Of a DNA stretch of 64,000 nt, positions 33,501-42,793 are shown one piece after another. The stretch comes from Branchiostoma floridae. Its lineage: Eukaryota > Chordata > Leptocardii > Amphioxiformes > Branchiostomatidae. The translations under genes and the position numbers were made by a program. Each line of letters opens with the position of its first letter. Position 1 is the first letter of the stretch. The notes under the pieces were generated by a model. The model was not told the origin of the DNA. It saw only the letters and a list, made by a program, of their open reading frames with translations, and made no database searches. The stretch is taken from assembly GCF_000003815.2 (NCBI RefSeq), contig NC_049992.1, positions 3,032,763 to 3,096,762 of the forward strand. Reading direction: 5' to 3'.

Positions 33501-36500
33501 CAAAAAAAAACATTTTCACATGTATGTGTGACAATGTGTGGTTTACAAGAAAACAGGAACCTGCAACACCATTGCACAAGATGAGCATGTTTAAACTGTG
33601 ATGTTGTTCCCAAAATAATTTTATCAGGTAATATTATAATATAGGAAATCCTGTGATGTTGTTGTTTACAAGTTTTAAAGGGTCTAGTTTGAGGTGATGT
33701 TTTTCACTCGATAAACCTTGTGCATCTTTTTTAAATAGTTCACAGTTAACAAACACTACGAAAATAATGATGTAAATATTCATAAATGGAGTTATACAGG
33801 TCAGGTAATTCACATGAAGGTTTTGTTCTTGAGAATACTTTGAATTTTGGGGCCCAAATCCTGTATCTGTAAGTACATTACTACAGTAAGGAGACCCTGA
33901 CCTCTGCTGAGATGACCTGCCGAAGACATCTTCCATCACCTCCTTGAGAGCGCTGGAGATCGTCTTGCCTCGCTTGGCATGCTGGTCAAACTTGGTCATC
34001 ACCGCCGAGTGCGAGATGGTTTCCTAGGCAACAGTAACCATGGTAACTCAGATATCATCTCTACTGAGCACTCTACGTCTTTACTGTCACGGTGTTGCTT
34101 GTTAATGTTCTGGGATGCATCTGTATCCATGTCGAACATACATATACGACTTCTTATTCATTTATACATGTCGAATAGAAGACAAGCGTGGTAGTCATGT
34201 TTTAGCTTGTCAGACGATTATTTCTTTTCAATTGGTTGTGCATGATTCTTTTGCACGATCATGATTGTCACACAATTCTTAGATCAGACTCACCTCAAAT
34301 TTTCTTTCAAAGTTTTCAAACTCAAACAGTCTTGCTTGGAAGCCTTCTGCCAGGGCTCCACCTAGACAAACACAAAAACGTCTTATTTACTGACACAAAC
34401 TAAAGAACTAAATAGAAGAGGCCCAGATCAGATATACTACATACATGTGTCAATGTCTTGTTACTTCAACAGTCTAACTGATTCAGAATCTAATACTCTA
34501 ATTTTCCTTCTTCCGGCATGCCCTTTTATTTCTGACCACCATTTCTTATGGCTCTCAATTTTCTTGACATTTGTCCCTGAATTATGACCTTGACCTTTGT
34601 GCCATGTGATCTTGACCTATTGACCTTTGTGCCATGTGACCTTGAGCTATTGACCTTGACCTACTGACCTTCCTCCGGCATGCCCTGTTGTTTCTGCAGG
34701 CGAGACTGCAGTGCCTCCTTGGCCGACACAAAGAACACCCTGTCCTCAGCCTGGAGTCTGTCTACAACTCCCAGCTCCTCCACCAGGAAACTTACACATC
34801 GCTCCAGGTGCTGCTTTTTTACCTGTAAAGGACACAGACGTAAACATCAGACACACCAACACACCTGTAGCTCACACCGACTCCTCACACATCGCAATAG
34901 GCGTGCTGTTTTTTTTTACCTTCAAGTTGTCAATTTATCTGAAAGCCAGTATACTTTTGACTTGGGGATTCCCCAAGATTTTTATCAATGGTACTGTATA
35001 ATACGTACATGTAGACGAAGCTATTTGTTTGTTTTTCAACATTCCTGTATCTTAACTTGAAAGTTCATCTGTGTTGGTAGAAGTCATTCTTGAAATAGTT
35101 GAACTGTAATTTCCAACACAAAAATTGGACTCACCCAAGGTTTCGACTGATTCCTTGACAAATTAAAGACCTCTGCAGTCAGATTTTGGAGAGTCTTATT
35201 TTTGTATTGGAAATTACAGTTCAACTATTTCAAGAAGGATATTCTGTATCTTGAGTTCTCTTCCATGCAGATGTTTGACATTTGAGGCTTATGCCTGAAG
35301 CTGTCTCTCATACACAGGGCTGCCGGCTTCATGTCATGATCCAAAATGATAAAATTATCTAATCCTGTAAGTATAAACATGGAGCTTACCCTAGAATTCG
35401 ATGCACATGGCTGAACAACAAGGTTGCATTACCACTTACACCGTGACATGAGGACATGCGTGCTAAGATGATGTAACAGTACTAGACTGAATATGTTCAT
35501 TAGTATATTTCTGAGTACTCACAGCCTCCATGAACTCAGGTTCGCTGGCCGAAGCGTCCCAGCGGTTGTTAAGGATGAAGATGTTGGGTTTGGATAGACG
35601 CTCGCTCACCGTGTGGAAAAAGTTCTTCTCCTGTAGACACAGAGCAACAAAATTTACCTTTAAATTTATTCATGAAGAATGCCAAATATATACCCCTGAA
35701 CTTAACATTATTCTTTCAGGTCATTCTGGTTATGTGAGAGACAACAACTTCAGAACTCTGGCTTTGTGTGCCCAAATTGTGCTGCGACTACATTGCAAGG
35801 ATTGGCCTACAAAGCTACAGAAGATGCTCGTTGAAGAGGTTCATCAGTCACGTATGCATACAGTTATAACAATTGTCTTCAAACAATGACTATTATTTGT
35901 AAGGGTACAGTACGTACCTCCCAAATTTTCGATGTCTACCAGTACATAATCGTCAGGGGAATGACCTAGTCTCAGTTCTCTGTTGAACCGGACTGAGGGT
36001 TGGGAGCTGCCCAAGTGCTTAGCCTACCTCTCCTCCGCAAGCAGGCGAGGGGAGGGGGCGGATGATCCACGCAAGCCCGATCTAGTCTCGTGTTCTCTCG
36101 CGAGAACTGAGACTAGGTCATTTCCCTGACGATGATGTACTGGTAGACATCGAAAATTTGGGAGGTATGTACTGTACCCTTACAAATGACAGTCATCGTT
36201 TGAAGAAAATTGTTATTACAGAAGGTGCTATAAACAACCCTAATCCTGAGTGCTACCACTATCTTTCAAGATGGACAGACACCTACCTACATTCTGTCTA
36301 TGGTAGTGGTAAATCTCGATAATGAAAAATCAAATCAGACTTGCCGTTCTCATGAGCGTGGACTCGGAGTTTGCCACCAACACGAAGACGTCGGCGTCCA
36401 GACAGTGTTCGTCAATCCAGCTGTCCAGGTCAGGGGTCACGTCGATACCAGGGCTGCAGGACAAAAAATACCATTAAATTGCAATTTTACAGTCAGATCT

Positions 36501-39500
36501 TCATAAAACACACAAGTACACGTAAGCTTGTGGCACCTTTGTCTTATATGTAGAATGCTGTTTTCTTCAAATAACAGATAAAAACCCTACTACAGTTCCT
36601 TGAAGGTCACTTACCTCTACTGTGAGCATGGATTTTGAGGTTCCAAACTCCAACAAATAGGATGGCCTTTGAACCCTGAACTTTTGATCAAGGAAGAAGG
36701 GGTAGTACTTCATCTGTATATCACAAAACATTACTTCTCTACTAAATCCACAAGATTGCACATGCATGGTAGCACAAATTCTATTTAGAATGCCTCCAAG
36801 GTAGCACAGTCCAGTCAGATTCTTCCTTAACACACCTGGCTGTCTCCCTAGTGTCTCACCTGTCTAACAACACCTGGACTCACCTGTCTAACAACACCTG
36901 GAATCACCTGTCTAACAACACCTGGACTTACCTGTCTAACAACACCACGTCGTCCCTCAGCAGTGCACACCTGCCCTTCGGTCAGAACACCTTCACCTGA
37001 ACTCACCTGTCTAAGTCAACACCACGTCGTCCCTCAGCAGTGCACACCTGCCCTTCGGCCAGAACACCTTCACCTGAACTCACCTGTCAAACAACACCTG
37101 AACTCACCTGTCTAACAACACCTGGACTCACCTGTCTAACAGCACCACATCGTCCCTCAGCAGCGCACACCTGCCCTTGGGCCAGAACACCTTCACCTGA
37201 ACTCACCTGTCTAACAACACCTGGACTCACCTGTCTAACAACACCACGTCGTCCCTCAGCAGTGCACACCTGCCCTTCGGCCAGAACACCTTCACCTGAA
37301 CTCACCTGTCTAACAACACCTGGACTCACCTGTCTAACAACACCTGGACTCACCTGTCTAACAGCACCACATCGTCCCTCAGCAGTGCACACCTGCCCTT
37401 CGGCCAGAACACCTTCACCTGAACTCACCTGTCTAACAACACCTGGACTCACCTGTCTAACAGCACCACGTCGTCCCTCAGCAGCGCACACCTGCCCTTA
37501 GGCCAGAACACCTTCACCAGGATACTGCTGTCCTCAAGACGCTCTCCACACAGCGCATGGGCCAGCTGGCCGACAGACTGCACAGGGATACAGAAACAAG
37601 TTTAAACACCAGAACTTTACAGTCAGGGTTTGGACAACTGTCATTCTTTCATCAGCTTAGAGCAGCTACAATTGGAATCTTCTCTCACAAAGATACATAT
37701 TTAACAGAGGGTTCAGAATCATCTTTATTGAGTCTTGGCCAGACATACAAGGAGAAGATGAATGACAGTGAAATACCTAGGTCAACCCTTATTCTGGAAT
37801 TAGGGCATCCAGAGGGCGCAAGGGAAGACATGATAAAAATCCTGTGCATCGGACTGCTAAAACACAGAAACTATTAAAACATATTAGGCAAGAAGATGGC
37901 AAAACTAGTATATTGCACTAATTGAGTATTGCACTAATTCATGTACAACTATAATTACCAGCAGCTTGAGAAGAGTCCCAGAGGTTTTTCCCATTCATTT
38001 TCACAACTGCATTTCTTGCACAATATATAACATATGAAGTGCATACTGCACACCTTCCTAACCTGCTTTTCAGGTGGCAAACTTTGCGTTCCTTAAGGCT
38101 AGCAGCACACAGAGATTTTAACTCTCATCTGTACAGTTTTCCTGTCGTCAGAGTCAGGTATGAGCAGGTAAGCCTCGTACCCTTTGCTGCTTACATGGAA
38201 TAAACAAACAAACAAACAAGTCTCACCTGTACCGTTTTCCTGTCGTCAGAGTCAGGTGTGAGCAGGTTAGCCTCGTACCCGTTGCTGCTTACATGGAATA
38301 AACAAACAAACAAACAACAAACAAGTCTCACCTGTACAGTTTTCCTGTCGTCAGAGTCAGGTGTGAGCAGGTAAGCCTTGTACCCGTTGCTGCTTACATG
38401 GAATAAACAAACAAACAAACAACAAACAAGTCTCACCTGTACAGTTTTCCTGTCGTCAGAGTCCGGTGTGAGCAGGTAAGCCTCGTACCCGTCGCTCCTT
38501 ACATGGAATAAACAAACAAACAAACAAACAAACAAACAAACAAGTCTCACCTGCACAGTTTTCCTGTCGTCAGAGTCCGGTGTGAGCAGGTACGCCTCGT
38601 ACCCGTCGCTCCCCTCCACGTTGATAAAACAGTTGGTGGTGTGTCCGCTAAATAAACAAACAAACAAACAAACAAACAGTCTCACCTGTACAGTTTTCCT
38701 GTCGTCAGAGTCAGGTGTGAGCAGGTACGCCTCGTACCCATCGCTGCCCTCCACGTTGATGAAACAGTTGGTGGTGTGTCCGCTAAACAAACAAACAAAC
38801 AAACAAACAAGTCTCACCTGTACAGTTTTCCTGTCGTCGGAGTCAGGTGTGAGCAGGTACGCCTCGTACCCATCGCTCCTTACATGGAATAAACAAACAA
38901 ACAAACAAGTCTCACCTGTACAGTTTTCCTGTCGTCAGAGTCAGGTGTGAGCAGGTACGCCTCGTACCCATCGCTCCTTACATGGAATAAACAAACAAAC
39001 AAACAAGTCTCACCTGTACAGTTTTCCTGTCGTCAGAGTCCGCTGTGAGCAGGTAAGCCTCGTACCCATCGCTCCTTACATGGAATAAACAAACAAACAA
39101 ACAAACAAGTCTCACCTGTACAGTTTTCCTGTCGTCAGAGTCCGGTGTGAGCAGGTAAGCCTCGTACCCGTCGCTGCCCTCCACGTTGATAAAACAGTTG
39201 GTGGTGTGTCCGATCCCGCTGGGTAGGATCTTATCCCGTAACATGGCGTTCACGACCGTACTCTTCCCGTTACTCGTTCTGTGGCAACAGGAAGCAAAAT
39301 AGTTCATCCAAAGAAATACTAGTATCATCGCCTTGCCATAAAAGGATACCACTCATATATACATCTCTCCCTCCCTCTCCCTCTCTCTCTCTCGGTTTAA
39401 CGTCTGTTGTTCCCCATGGGGTTAAAGTCAGAAGAAACAGAAACTCATCTTTCACCAAAAATACTCCATAGTTTCAACCCAGAATATCTAATATCAATGA

Positions 39501-41568
39501 TCTGCTTTTTGTGCCATTTTGTCACCGACCTGCCAAAGAATGCGACCTTCATCTTGTCCCGTGAGATGACCTGCGCGATCCCGGCGACCTTGGCCTTGTA
39601 CTGCTCCACCTGATTAACGTGGTTCTCGTTAACGATCTCCAAGCCATCGCACTTCGCATTTGATTCTGGGGAAAATTTAAAACAAGGATTGAGAACACAC
39701 ATTCTCATATCTTATAACTAGATTTTGACTTGTTAAAAAGCAAGCTTAGCAAGTTTGATTCTAACCATGCCTGATCATTCTCCTATGCAGAGACATCCAA
39801 CAGCACCAGCAAACCGCCTCTAGTCTGTACTCTGCTATCTCAACCATCACCTTCAGTTTCTAACTGCCCTGCTTATAAATATTAATGAGCTTACTCTTGA
39901 ATATGCGATATCCCTTTAGAAAACTAAAAAGACTATTCTCTGATTTTCTGACAGCTAGTTTGTGGCCACGCCCACAGGAACTGATGGTGACAGTTGAGAT
40001 AGCAGAGTACAGACAAGAGGCGGTTTGCTGGCGCTGTTGGATGTCTCTGCATAGGAGGATGTGCCTGATTTGTGTTTTGAATACTGCTTATTTACTTGAT
40101 GGTGTTTAAACAATCAAAAAGTGCATATTGAATTCTGGTGAAATTTGAAACCAAAGGATGAACACACCCTTTCTTGAAACAAAGTCTTAGCGGCCAATGG
40201 TTGGTGTGAACTTGGTGATCTAATACAAAATATTGTTACTGTTTTTGTTGTCACTCTGATCAGTTGCTAGTGGCATGTAAATTTTTTTACGTGTATTTCT
40301 TTGATATGGCATATATATGATTCAGCATACACTGCACAAGTGATGCTTGAAACTGTAAGTTGAGTTTTCTCCTTATTAATTTTTTTTGCAAGTGGGACTT
40401 CAAACTGGACAATGGACCCTGATAAAAAATTGATGAAATAGACATAATTATCATGAAGAACACATTACTAATATTGGAACTGATGGAAATATGTGTATAA
40501 GTGTGATGTTGTGGAAATGTGTACTGCATTTCACAAAAGCTGAACAGTAACAGCCTAAAGCAGTGGTGTTGTATGTGTAGCAGGGCAACAAATGGAAAGC
40601 TGTAAAGTCAGAAAAGCTTGAATCAGAGAGAGTCATGGCCGGTACTTACGGAAGTTCTCAGCGACTGCGAGGGGTGAGAAGGGAGAGGAGAGAGAAATGT
40701 TAGAGCTACTATAACAACAGGGATACACGTGTGGAGAGAAGGGAGAAGACAATGGTATCTGTGAATTAGGGGTGGGTACTGGTACTGGTACAGAATGTGT
40801 ACATGTCTGGTTCAGGTCCAGAGGATTGGGTGCAGGTCCGTACCTGAACCTGATTGTCTGTGAAAAGTTGTGAATGGGTGATACTCAAAACAATTTCCAT
40901 TCTGGTATGATGTACCAGTATACACCCCTACCATGAATAGTTTCATCAGGATGTTAAGTCAACAAAGCTCTCTGTATTGTAAACATTTCTTTCACACAGT
41001 ATGCAGCAGTACCACCTAGCTACAGTGTGAAGGAAAACAAGTCAGTACTGCCGTGAGGAAGGTGACAGATGGACACTGAAACGTGTGACTGACCGATATC
41101 ATTTCTGATATCATGTCTGTAACTCATATCGATTAGGTTTACAAATGTTTACAAATGAAATGGAAACAGGACAGGTTTGCCAACAAAGAGAAGTCCTATA
41201 GTTATCCTAGTCATGAGCAACCTTACTATAGTATTGTAGCATTAGGACACTGTACTGGTAATATCATTGTAATAAACCTTAATTTAGTCTCTAAAGAAAT
41301 CATCACCCAAAACTGTTACTAGTACATTGCCTAAACAAACATGGCAGAGAATGGACAGTATTAAAATCTTACCTTTCAGAAAATCGGAGCTCTCGTCGAT
41401 GTATCCCGTAATCTGCTCAAATATCCCATTTATTCTCTTCTTGGCAGTGACAAAGTGTTTGAGGGGGGAGCCGGGATCTTTGTCGGAGGTTTTCTTCTTC
41501 TTCTCGGCTCCGAGTGAATGCATGGGTGTGGCTACTGTGGATATTGATCGTATCAGACTTCCAGACAT
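27515..41568 (-). CDS. MFN: mitofusin, mitochondrial outer-membrane fusion GTPase
   Basis: Eighteen coding exons, each with matching phase, total 2325 nt (774 residues plus stop), close to human MFN1 (741) and MFN2 (757). Family role: GTP-driven tethering and fusion of outer mitochondrial membranes. Visible features: [19 protein letters not shown] near residue 32, shared with vertebrate mitofusins; P-loop GRTSNGKST near 115; IGHTTN switch; DSPG near 211; NNRWD near 269; HR1 coiled coil about 365-440; two adjacent membrane segments about 620-665 ([19 protein letters not shown]); HR2 coiled coil near 690-757 ending in [10 protein letters not shown]. Start ATG 41566-41568, stop TAG 27515-27517. 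Oddities are a 15-nt microexon, one GC donor, and tandem copies of splice-border segments beside exons 2, 5, 6, 12, 13, 16 and 18. It lies head-to-head with GABARAP. It is equally related to vertebrate MFN1 and MFN2 as far as I can see. Confidence 0.95.
28036..28180. other. assembly gap (145 N)
   Basis: Run of N inside the last mitofusin intron. Confidence 1.
28426..28560 (-). CDS. MFN: mitofusin exon 18, HR2
   Basis: 135 nt, [20 protein letters not shown] to AKLLR. Donor gtcggt. Extra copies of its acceptor border lie upstream (28600-29100). Confidence 0.94.
28561..29130 (-). repeat. tandem copies of the mitofusin exon 18 acceptor border
   Basis: Four extra diverged copies of intron-end plus exon-18 start (near 28650, 28810, 28930, 29045). 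Each keeps an AG acceptor followed by a variant of the ELSGNFA codons and by CATTAGAACTTTCAAGGAC intron sequence. Confidence 0.85.
29278..29474 (-). CDS. MFN: mitofusin exon 17, second membrane segment
   Basis: 197 nt, [20 protein letters not shown] then [13 protein letters not shown]. Ends CA|gtgagt, phase 2. Confidence 0.95.
29870..29960 (-). repeat. partial copy of mitofusin exon 16 with donor
   Basis: Encodes [20 protein letters not shown] followed by VLVITGV and a gtgagt donor, in the intron after exon 16. A shorter fragment lies near 30085. No usable in-frame acceptor seen, so probably not an alternative exon. Confidence 0.75.
30301..30462 (-). CDS. MFN: mitofusin exon 16, first membrane segment
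   Basis: 54 codons, [35 protein letters not shown] partial copy with donor is at 29870-29960. Confidence 0.93.
30817..30918 (-). CDS. MFN: mitofusin exon 15
   Basis: 34 codons, [28 protein letters not shown]. Donor gtgtgt. Confidence 0.94.
30925..31118. repeat. (TGAA)n/(GGAT)n microsatellite
   Basis: Compound tetranucleotide array just upstream of the 100-N gap. Confidence 0.95.
31160..31259. other. assembly gap (100 N)
   Basis: Run of N in the intron between mitofusin exons 14 and 15, next to a tetranucleotide array. 100 may be a placeholder length. Confidence 1.
31269..31803. mobile_element. inverted-repeat element with CATGCCCGTAGCCAGG ends
   Basis: CATGCCCGTAGCCAGG at the left and its exact complement at 31788-31803. 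The interior has direct and inverted copies of a TTTCAGAGGGTC-type segment. Non-coding; in a mitofusin intron. Confidence 0.75.
31858..31991 (-). CDS. MFN: mitofusin exon 14
   Basis: 134 nt, [20 protein letters not shown] to LCADFQ. Donor gtctgg (weak). Confidence 0.93.
32045..32220. repeat. (TG)n-rich tract
   Basis: Degenerate TGTG/CGTG array in the intron between exons 13 and 14. Confidence 0.9.
32225..32935 (-). repeat. tandem copies of mitofusin exon 13 3' half plus donor
   Basis: Donor-border copies end at 32816, 32633, 32515, 32349 and 32231, all with gtgag donors (spacing 120, 183, 118, 166, 118 from the authentic 32936). Most units carry the codons for [31 protein letters not shown] runs separate units. 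Confidence 0.9.
32936..33143 (-). CDS. MFN: mitofusin exon 13
   Basis: 208 nt, [40 protein letters not shown]. Five more copies of its 3' half with donor follow downstream. Confidence 0.93.
33225..33365 (-). repeat. degenerate copy of exon 12 and TGACCC-rich repeats
   Basis: Shortened exon-12 copy (CTGGACCTGATGACCCAGGA type on the minus strand) whose donor is lost. It is followed by TGACCCTTTACCCC-like units. Confidence 0.7.
33369..33495 (-). CDS. MFN: mitofusin exon 12
   Basis: 127 nt, [20 protein letters not shown] to [10 protein letters not shown]1 coiled coil. A degenerate partial copy lies at 33230-33320. Confidence 0.92.
33917..34023 (-). CDS. MFN: mitofusin exon 11
   Basis: 107 nt, [20 protein letters not shown], start of HR1. 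Acceptor gcctag, donor gtcatc (weak). Confidence 0.9.
34294..34361 (-). CDS. MFN: mitofusin exon 10
   Basis: 68 nt, [20 protein letters not shown]. Donor gtgagt. Confidence 0.93.
34583..34668 (-). promoter_or_regulatory. cluster of TCAAGGTCA (ERR-like) sites in mitofusin intron 9
   Basis: Read on the minus strand, TCAAGGTCA is present at 34585-34593, 34637-34645 and 34651-34659, plus TCAAGATCA at 34607-34615 and several AGGTCA half-sites, immediately after the exon 9 donor. TCAAGGTCA is the monomeric estrogen-related-receptor element, and mammalian MFN2 is a known ERR-alpha/PGC-1-alpha target. The cluster may instead be just a small minisatellite. Confidence 0.35.
34669..34822 (-). CDS. MFN: mitofusin exon 9
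   Basis: 154 nt, [20 protein letters not shown] to KQQGMPEE. Includes FFVSAKEAL, the last strand region of the GTPase domain. Donor gtcagt. Confidence 0.94.
35089..35234. mobile_element. 146-bp foldback MITE
   Basis: Left arm CTTGAAATAGTTGAACTGTA and its complement at the right form arms of about 37 bp around a short loop, in a mitofusin intron. Confidence 0.8.
35523..35630 (-). CDS. MFN: mitofusin exon 8
   Basis: 36 codons, [36 protein letters not shown]. Holds the guanine-specificity segment. Donor gtgagt. Confidence 0.95.
35867..36216. mobile_element. foldback element, about 114-bp arms
   Basis: Arms 35867-35980 and 36102-36216 are near-perfect complements (TTTGTAAGGGTACAGTAC, AATTTTCGATGTCTACCAGT). 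The centre holds a second small hairpin CTAGTCTC...GAGACTAG. Confidence 0.85.
36345..36453 (-). CDS. MFN: mitofusin exon 7, followed by a GC donor
   Basis: 109 nt, [20 protein letters not shown] to NSESTLMRT. Donor is ACG|gcaagt; the next exon fits only this border. Confidence 0.92.
36930..37452 (-). repeat. tandem copies of mitofusin exon 6 3' end plus donor
   Basis: About four to five copies of the codons for [15 protein letters not shown] with gtgagt donors, plus shorter CACCTGTCTAACAACACCTGGACT units that repeat only the splice border. Confidence 0.9.
37453..37577 (-). CDS. MFN: mitofusin exon 6
   Basis: 125 nt, [15 protein letters not shown] to [11 protein letters not shown]; splits the DSPG switch codon. 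Donor gtgagt, repeated in the following intron. Confidence 0.93.
38110..39115 (-). repeat. nine tandem copies of mitofusin exon 5 3' half plus donor
   Basis: Border positions on the minus strand are 39014, 38916, 38818, 38686, 38551, 38437, 38332, 38227 and 38129 (authentic 39116). Eight keep CTGTACAG|gtgaga or a close variant (CTGTGCAG, ACGGTACAG); the most distal has a mutated donor (AT). Two units (about 38640 and 38770) extend further into the exon ([11 protein letters not shown]). Units are joined by (AAAC)n. Confidence 0.95.
39116..39278 (-). CDS. MFN: mitofusin exon 5, P-loop exon
   Basis: 163 nt, [26 protein letters not shown] to DDRKTVQ. Donor gtgaga. Nine further copies of its 3' half follow in the intron. 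Confidence 0.95.
39530..39665 (-). CDS. MFN: mitofusin exon 4
   Basis: 136 nt, encodes [20 protein letters not shown] to DKMKVAFFG, the strand entering the P-loop. Donor gtcggt. Confidence 0.93.
39776..40061. mobile_element. hAT-like foldback MITE, 8-bp target duplication
   Basis: Arms of about 80 bp (CTATGCAGAGACATCCAACA at the left, complement at the right) with ends CATTCTCCTATGC / GCATAGGAGGATG, flanked by TGCCTGAT on both sides (39768-39775, 40062-40069). Related to the element at 49929. Confidence 0.85.
40650..40664 (-). CDS. MFN: mitofusin exon 3, 15-nt microexon
   Basis: TCGCTGAGAACTTCC between a cccctcgcag acceptor and gtaagt donor. It adds VAENF in frame between phase-1 neighbours. 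Confidence 0.8.
41373..41568 (-). CDS. MFN: mitofusin exon 2, start-codon exon
   Basis: 65 codons plus 1 nt, from [11 protein letters not shown] to [10 protein letters not shown], donor gtaaga. 5' UTR 41569-41598 follows acceptor ccgcag. Two further copies of the 5' half lie upstream. Confidence 0.93.
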
Positions 41569-41634
41569 GGCAGGGCCAGGACGCAAGGATGGAGAAACCT
41601 GCGGAATAAACAAATAAATAAACAAAAACTAGTA

Positions 41635-41890
41635 AACAAACAAAGCTCCGAGTGAATGCATGGGTTTGGCTACTGTGGATATTGATCGTATCAGACTCCC
41701 AGACATGGCAGGGCCAGGACGCAAGGATGGAGAAACCTGCGGAATAAACAAACATATATAAACAAACAAACAAACAAATTTCCGAGTGAATGCATGGGTT
41801 TGGGTACTGTGGATATGGACCAAATCAGATTTCCAGACATGGCAAGGCCAGGACGCAAGGATGGAGAAACCTGCAGAATAAACATATCGG
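41635..41890 (-). repeat. two extra copies of the mitofusin start-codon exon border
   Basis: Copies at about 41645-41750 and 41778-41884 repeat acceptor, 5' UTR, ATG and the codons up to MHSLG, then run into (AAAC)n. The authentic copy is the one joined to the rest of exon 2. Confidence 0.92.
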
Positions 41891-42094
41891 TAAATAAATA
41901 AACAAACAAACAAAGCTCACAGGTAACTCAGTTGTTATTTCGAAGAAACATTTTATTAGGAATATCAAGTTGACGGATGGTGGTTTCAAACTGCAAATAC
42001 TTTGAATAGATACAAATGGAAAATAAATTGAAATTCGAAAGTATCGTTCATCAACTTGATACCCTTCTATTTCTAAAAAAAGGATATCACATGT

Positions 42095-42793
42095 GCAAGG
42101 CTACGCGGGTCACGGGTTCCTCACTGGGCTTCCAGTGACAAACATACATTTAAAATGGCGTCATGACTGGATGCCCAGTGACGAAGAAAGTTTGTCACTG
42201 GTTTCCCAGTGATGAATTGCTTTATTCCAGTGATGAACCTTGACTCGTCATTTGGTTTCCAGTGATGAACTACGCTCGTCACTCGGGGCCCAGTGATGAG
42301 CGTCAATTTCGTCACTGGACACTGAGTGCGGAACCAGCGAGGTCACCGGTTCCTCACTGGGTTTTCCAGTGATCGTTGACTCTTCGGCACTGGATACCGA
42401 GTGATGAAATTATTTTGGCACTGGGCTTCCAGTGACCACGTTCTAATAGCACTAGAACGTTCCGGTGCTGAGTTTGATATGCAACAAAAACACCCTAATT
42501 CACATGTCGCCATAGCCGTGTTACTGTTATATTTGGTCCGGAAGTGTGGGGACTTGCAGAGGCGACGTTAGTATGACTTTAAGTGCTAACTTTCAAATCC
42601 CCTCAACTGAAACGATGATTCCTTTTTCATCAATTAACTGAATATTTGTCGTCACTGGTTTACCAGCTGAAGTTTCCTCATCACTGGAAAACTAGTGACG
42701 ATAAATATTCCCCACTGGTAAGCCAGTGACGACACGACTTCATCACTGGAAACCGAGTGATGAGAAATTTACCCGTGACCTCGGTAGTTTTGC
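42095..42793. mobile_element. MITE built of short hairpins, 9-bp target duplication
   Basis: Flanked by the 9-bp direct repeat ATCACATGT (42086-42094, 42794-42802). Termini GCAAGGCTACGCGGGTCACG and the complement of the right end (GCAAAACTACCGAGGTCACG) are inverted repeats. Inside are about a dozen CACTGG-NNNN-CCAGTG mini-hairpins spaced tens of bases apart. No coding. In mitofusin intron 1. The 9-bp duplication is typical of Mutator-like elements. Confidence 0.8.

Noticed and set aside
37040-37501. 153-codon plus-strand and 134-codon minus-strand frames
   Set aside because: Products of tandem copies of the mitofusin exon 6 border; no independent protein.
38191-38950. 237-codon minus-strand frame containing [14 protein letters not shown] repeats
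   Set aside because: Concatenated copies of half an exon and intron; only the copy at 39116-39278 belongs to the authentic exon.
38110-39115. CRISPR-like repeat/spacer array
   Set aside because: Eukaryotic intron; repeats are exon fragments and the spacers are simple (AAAC)n.
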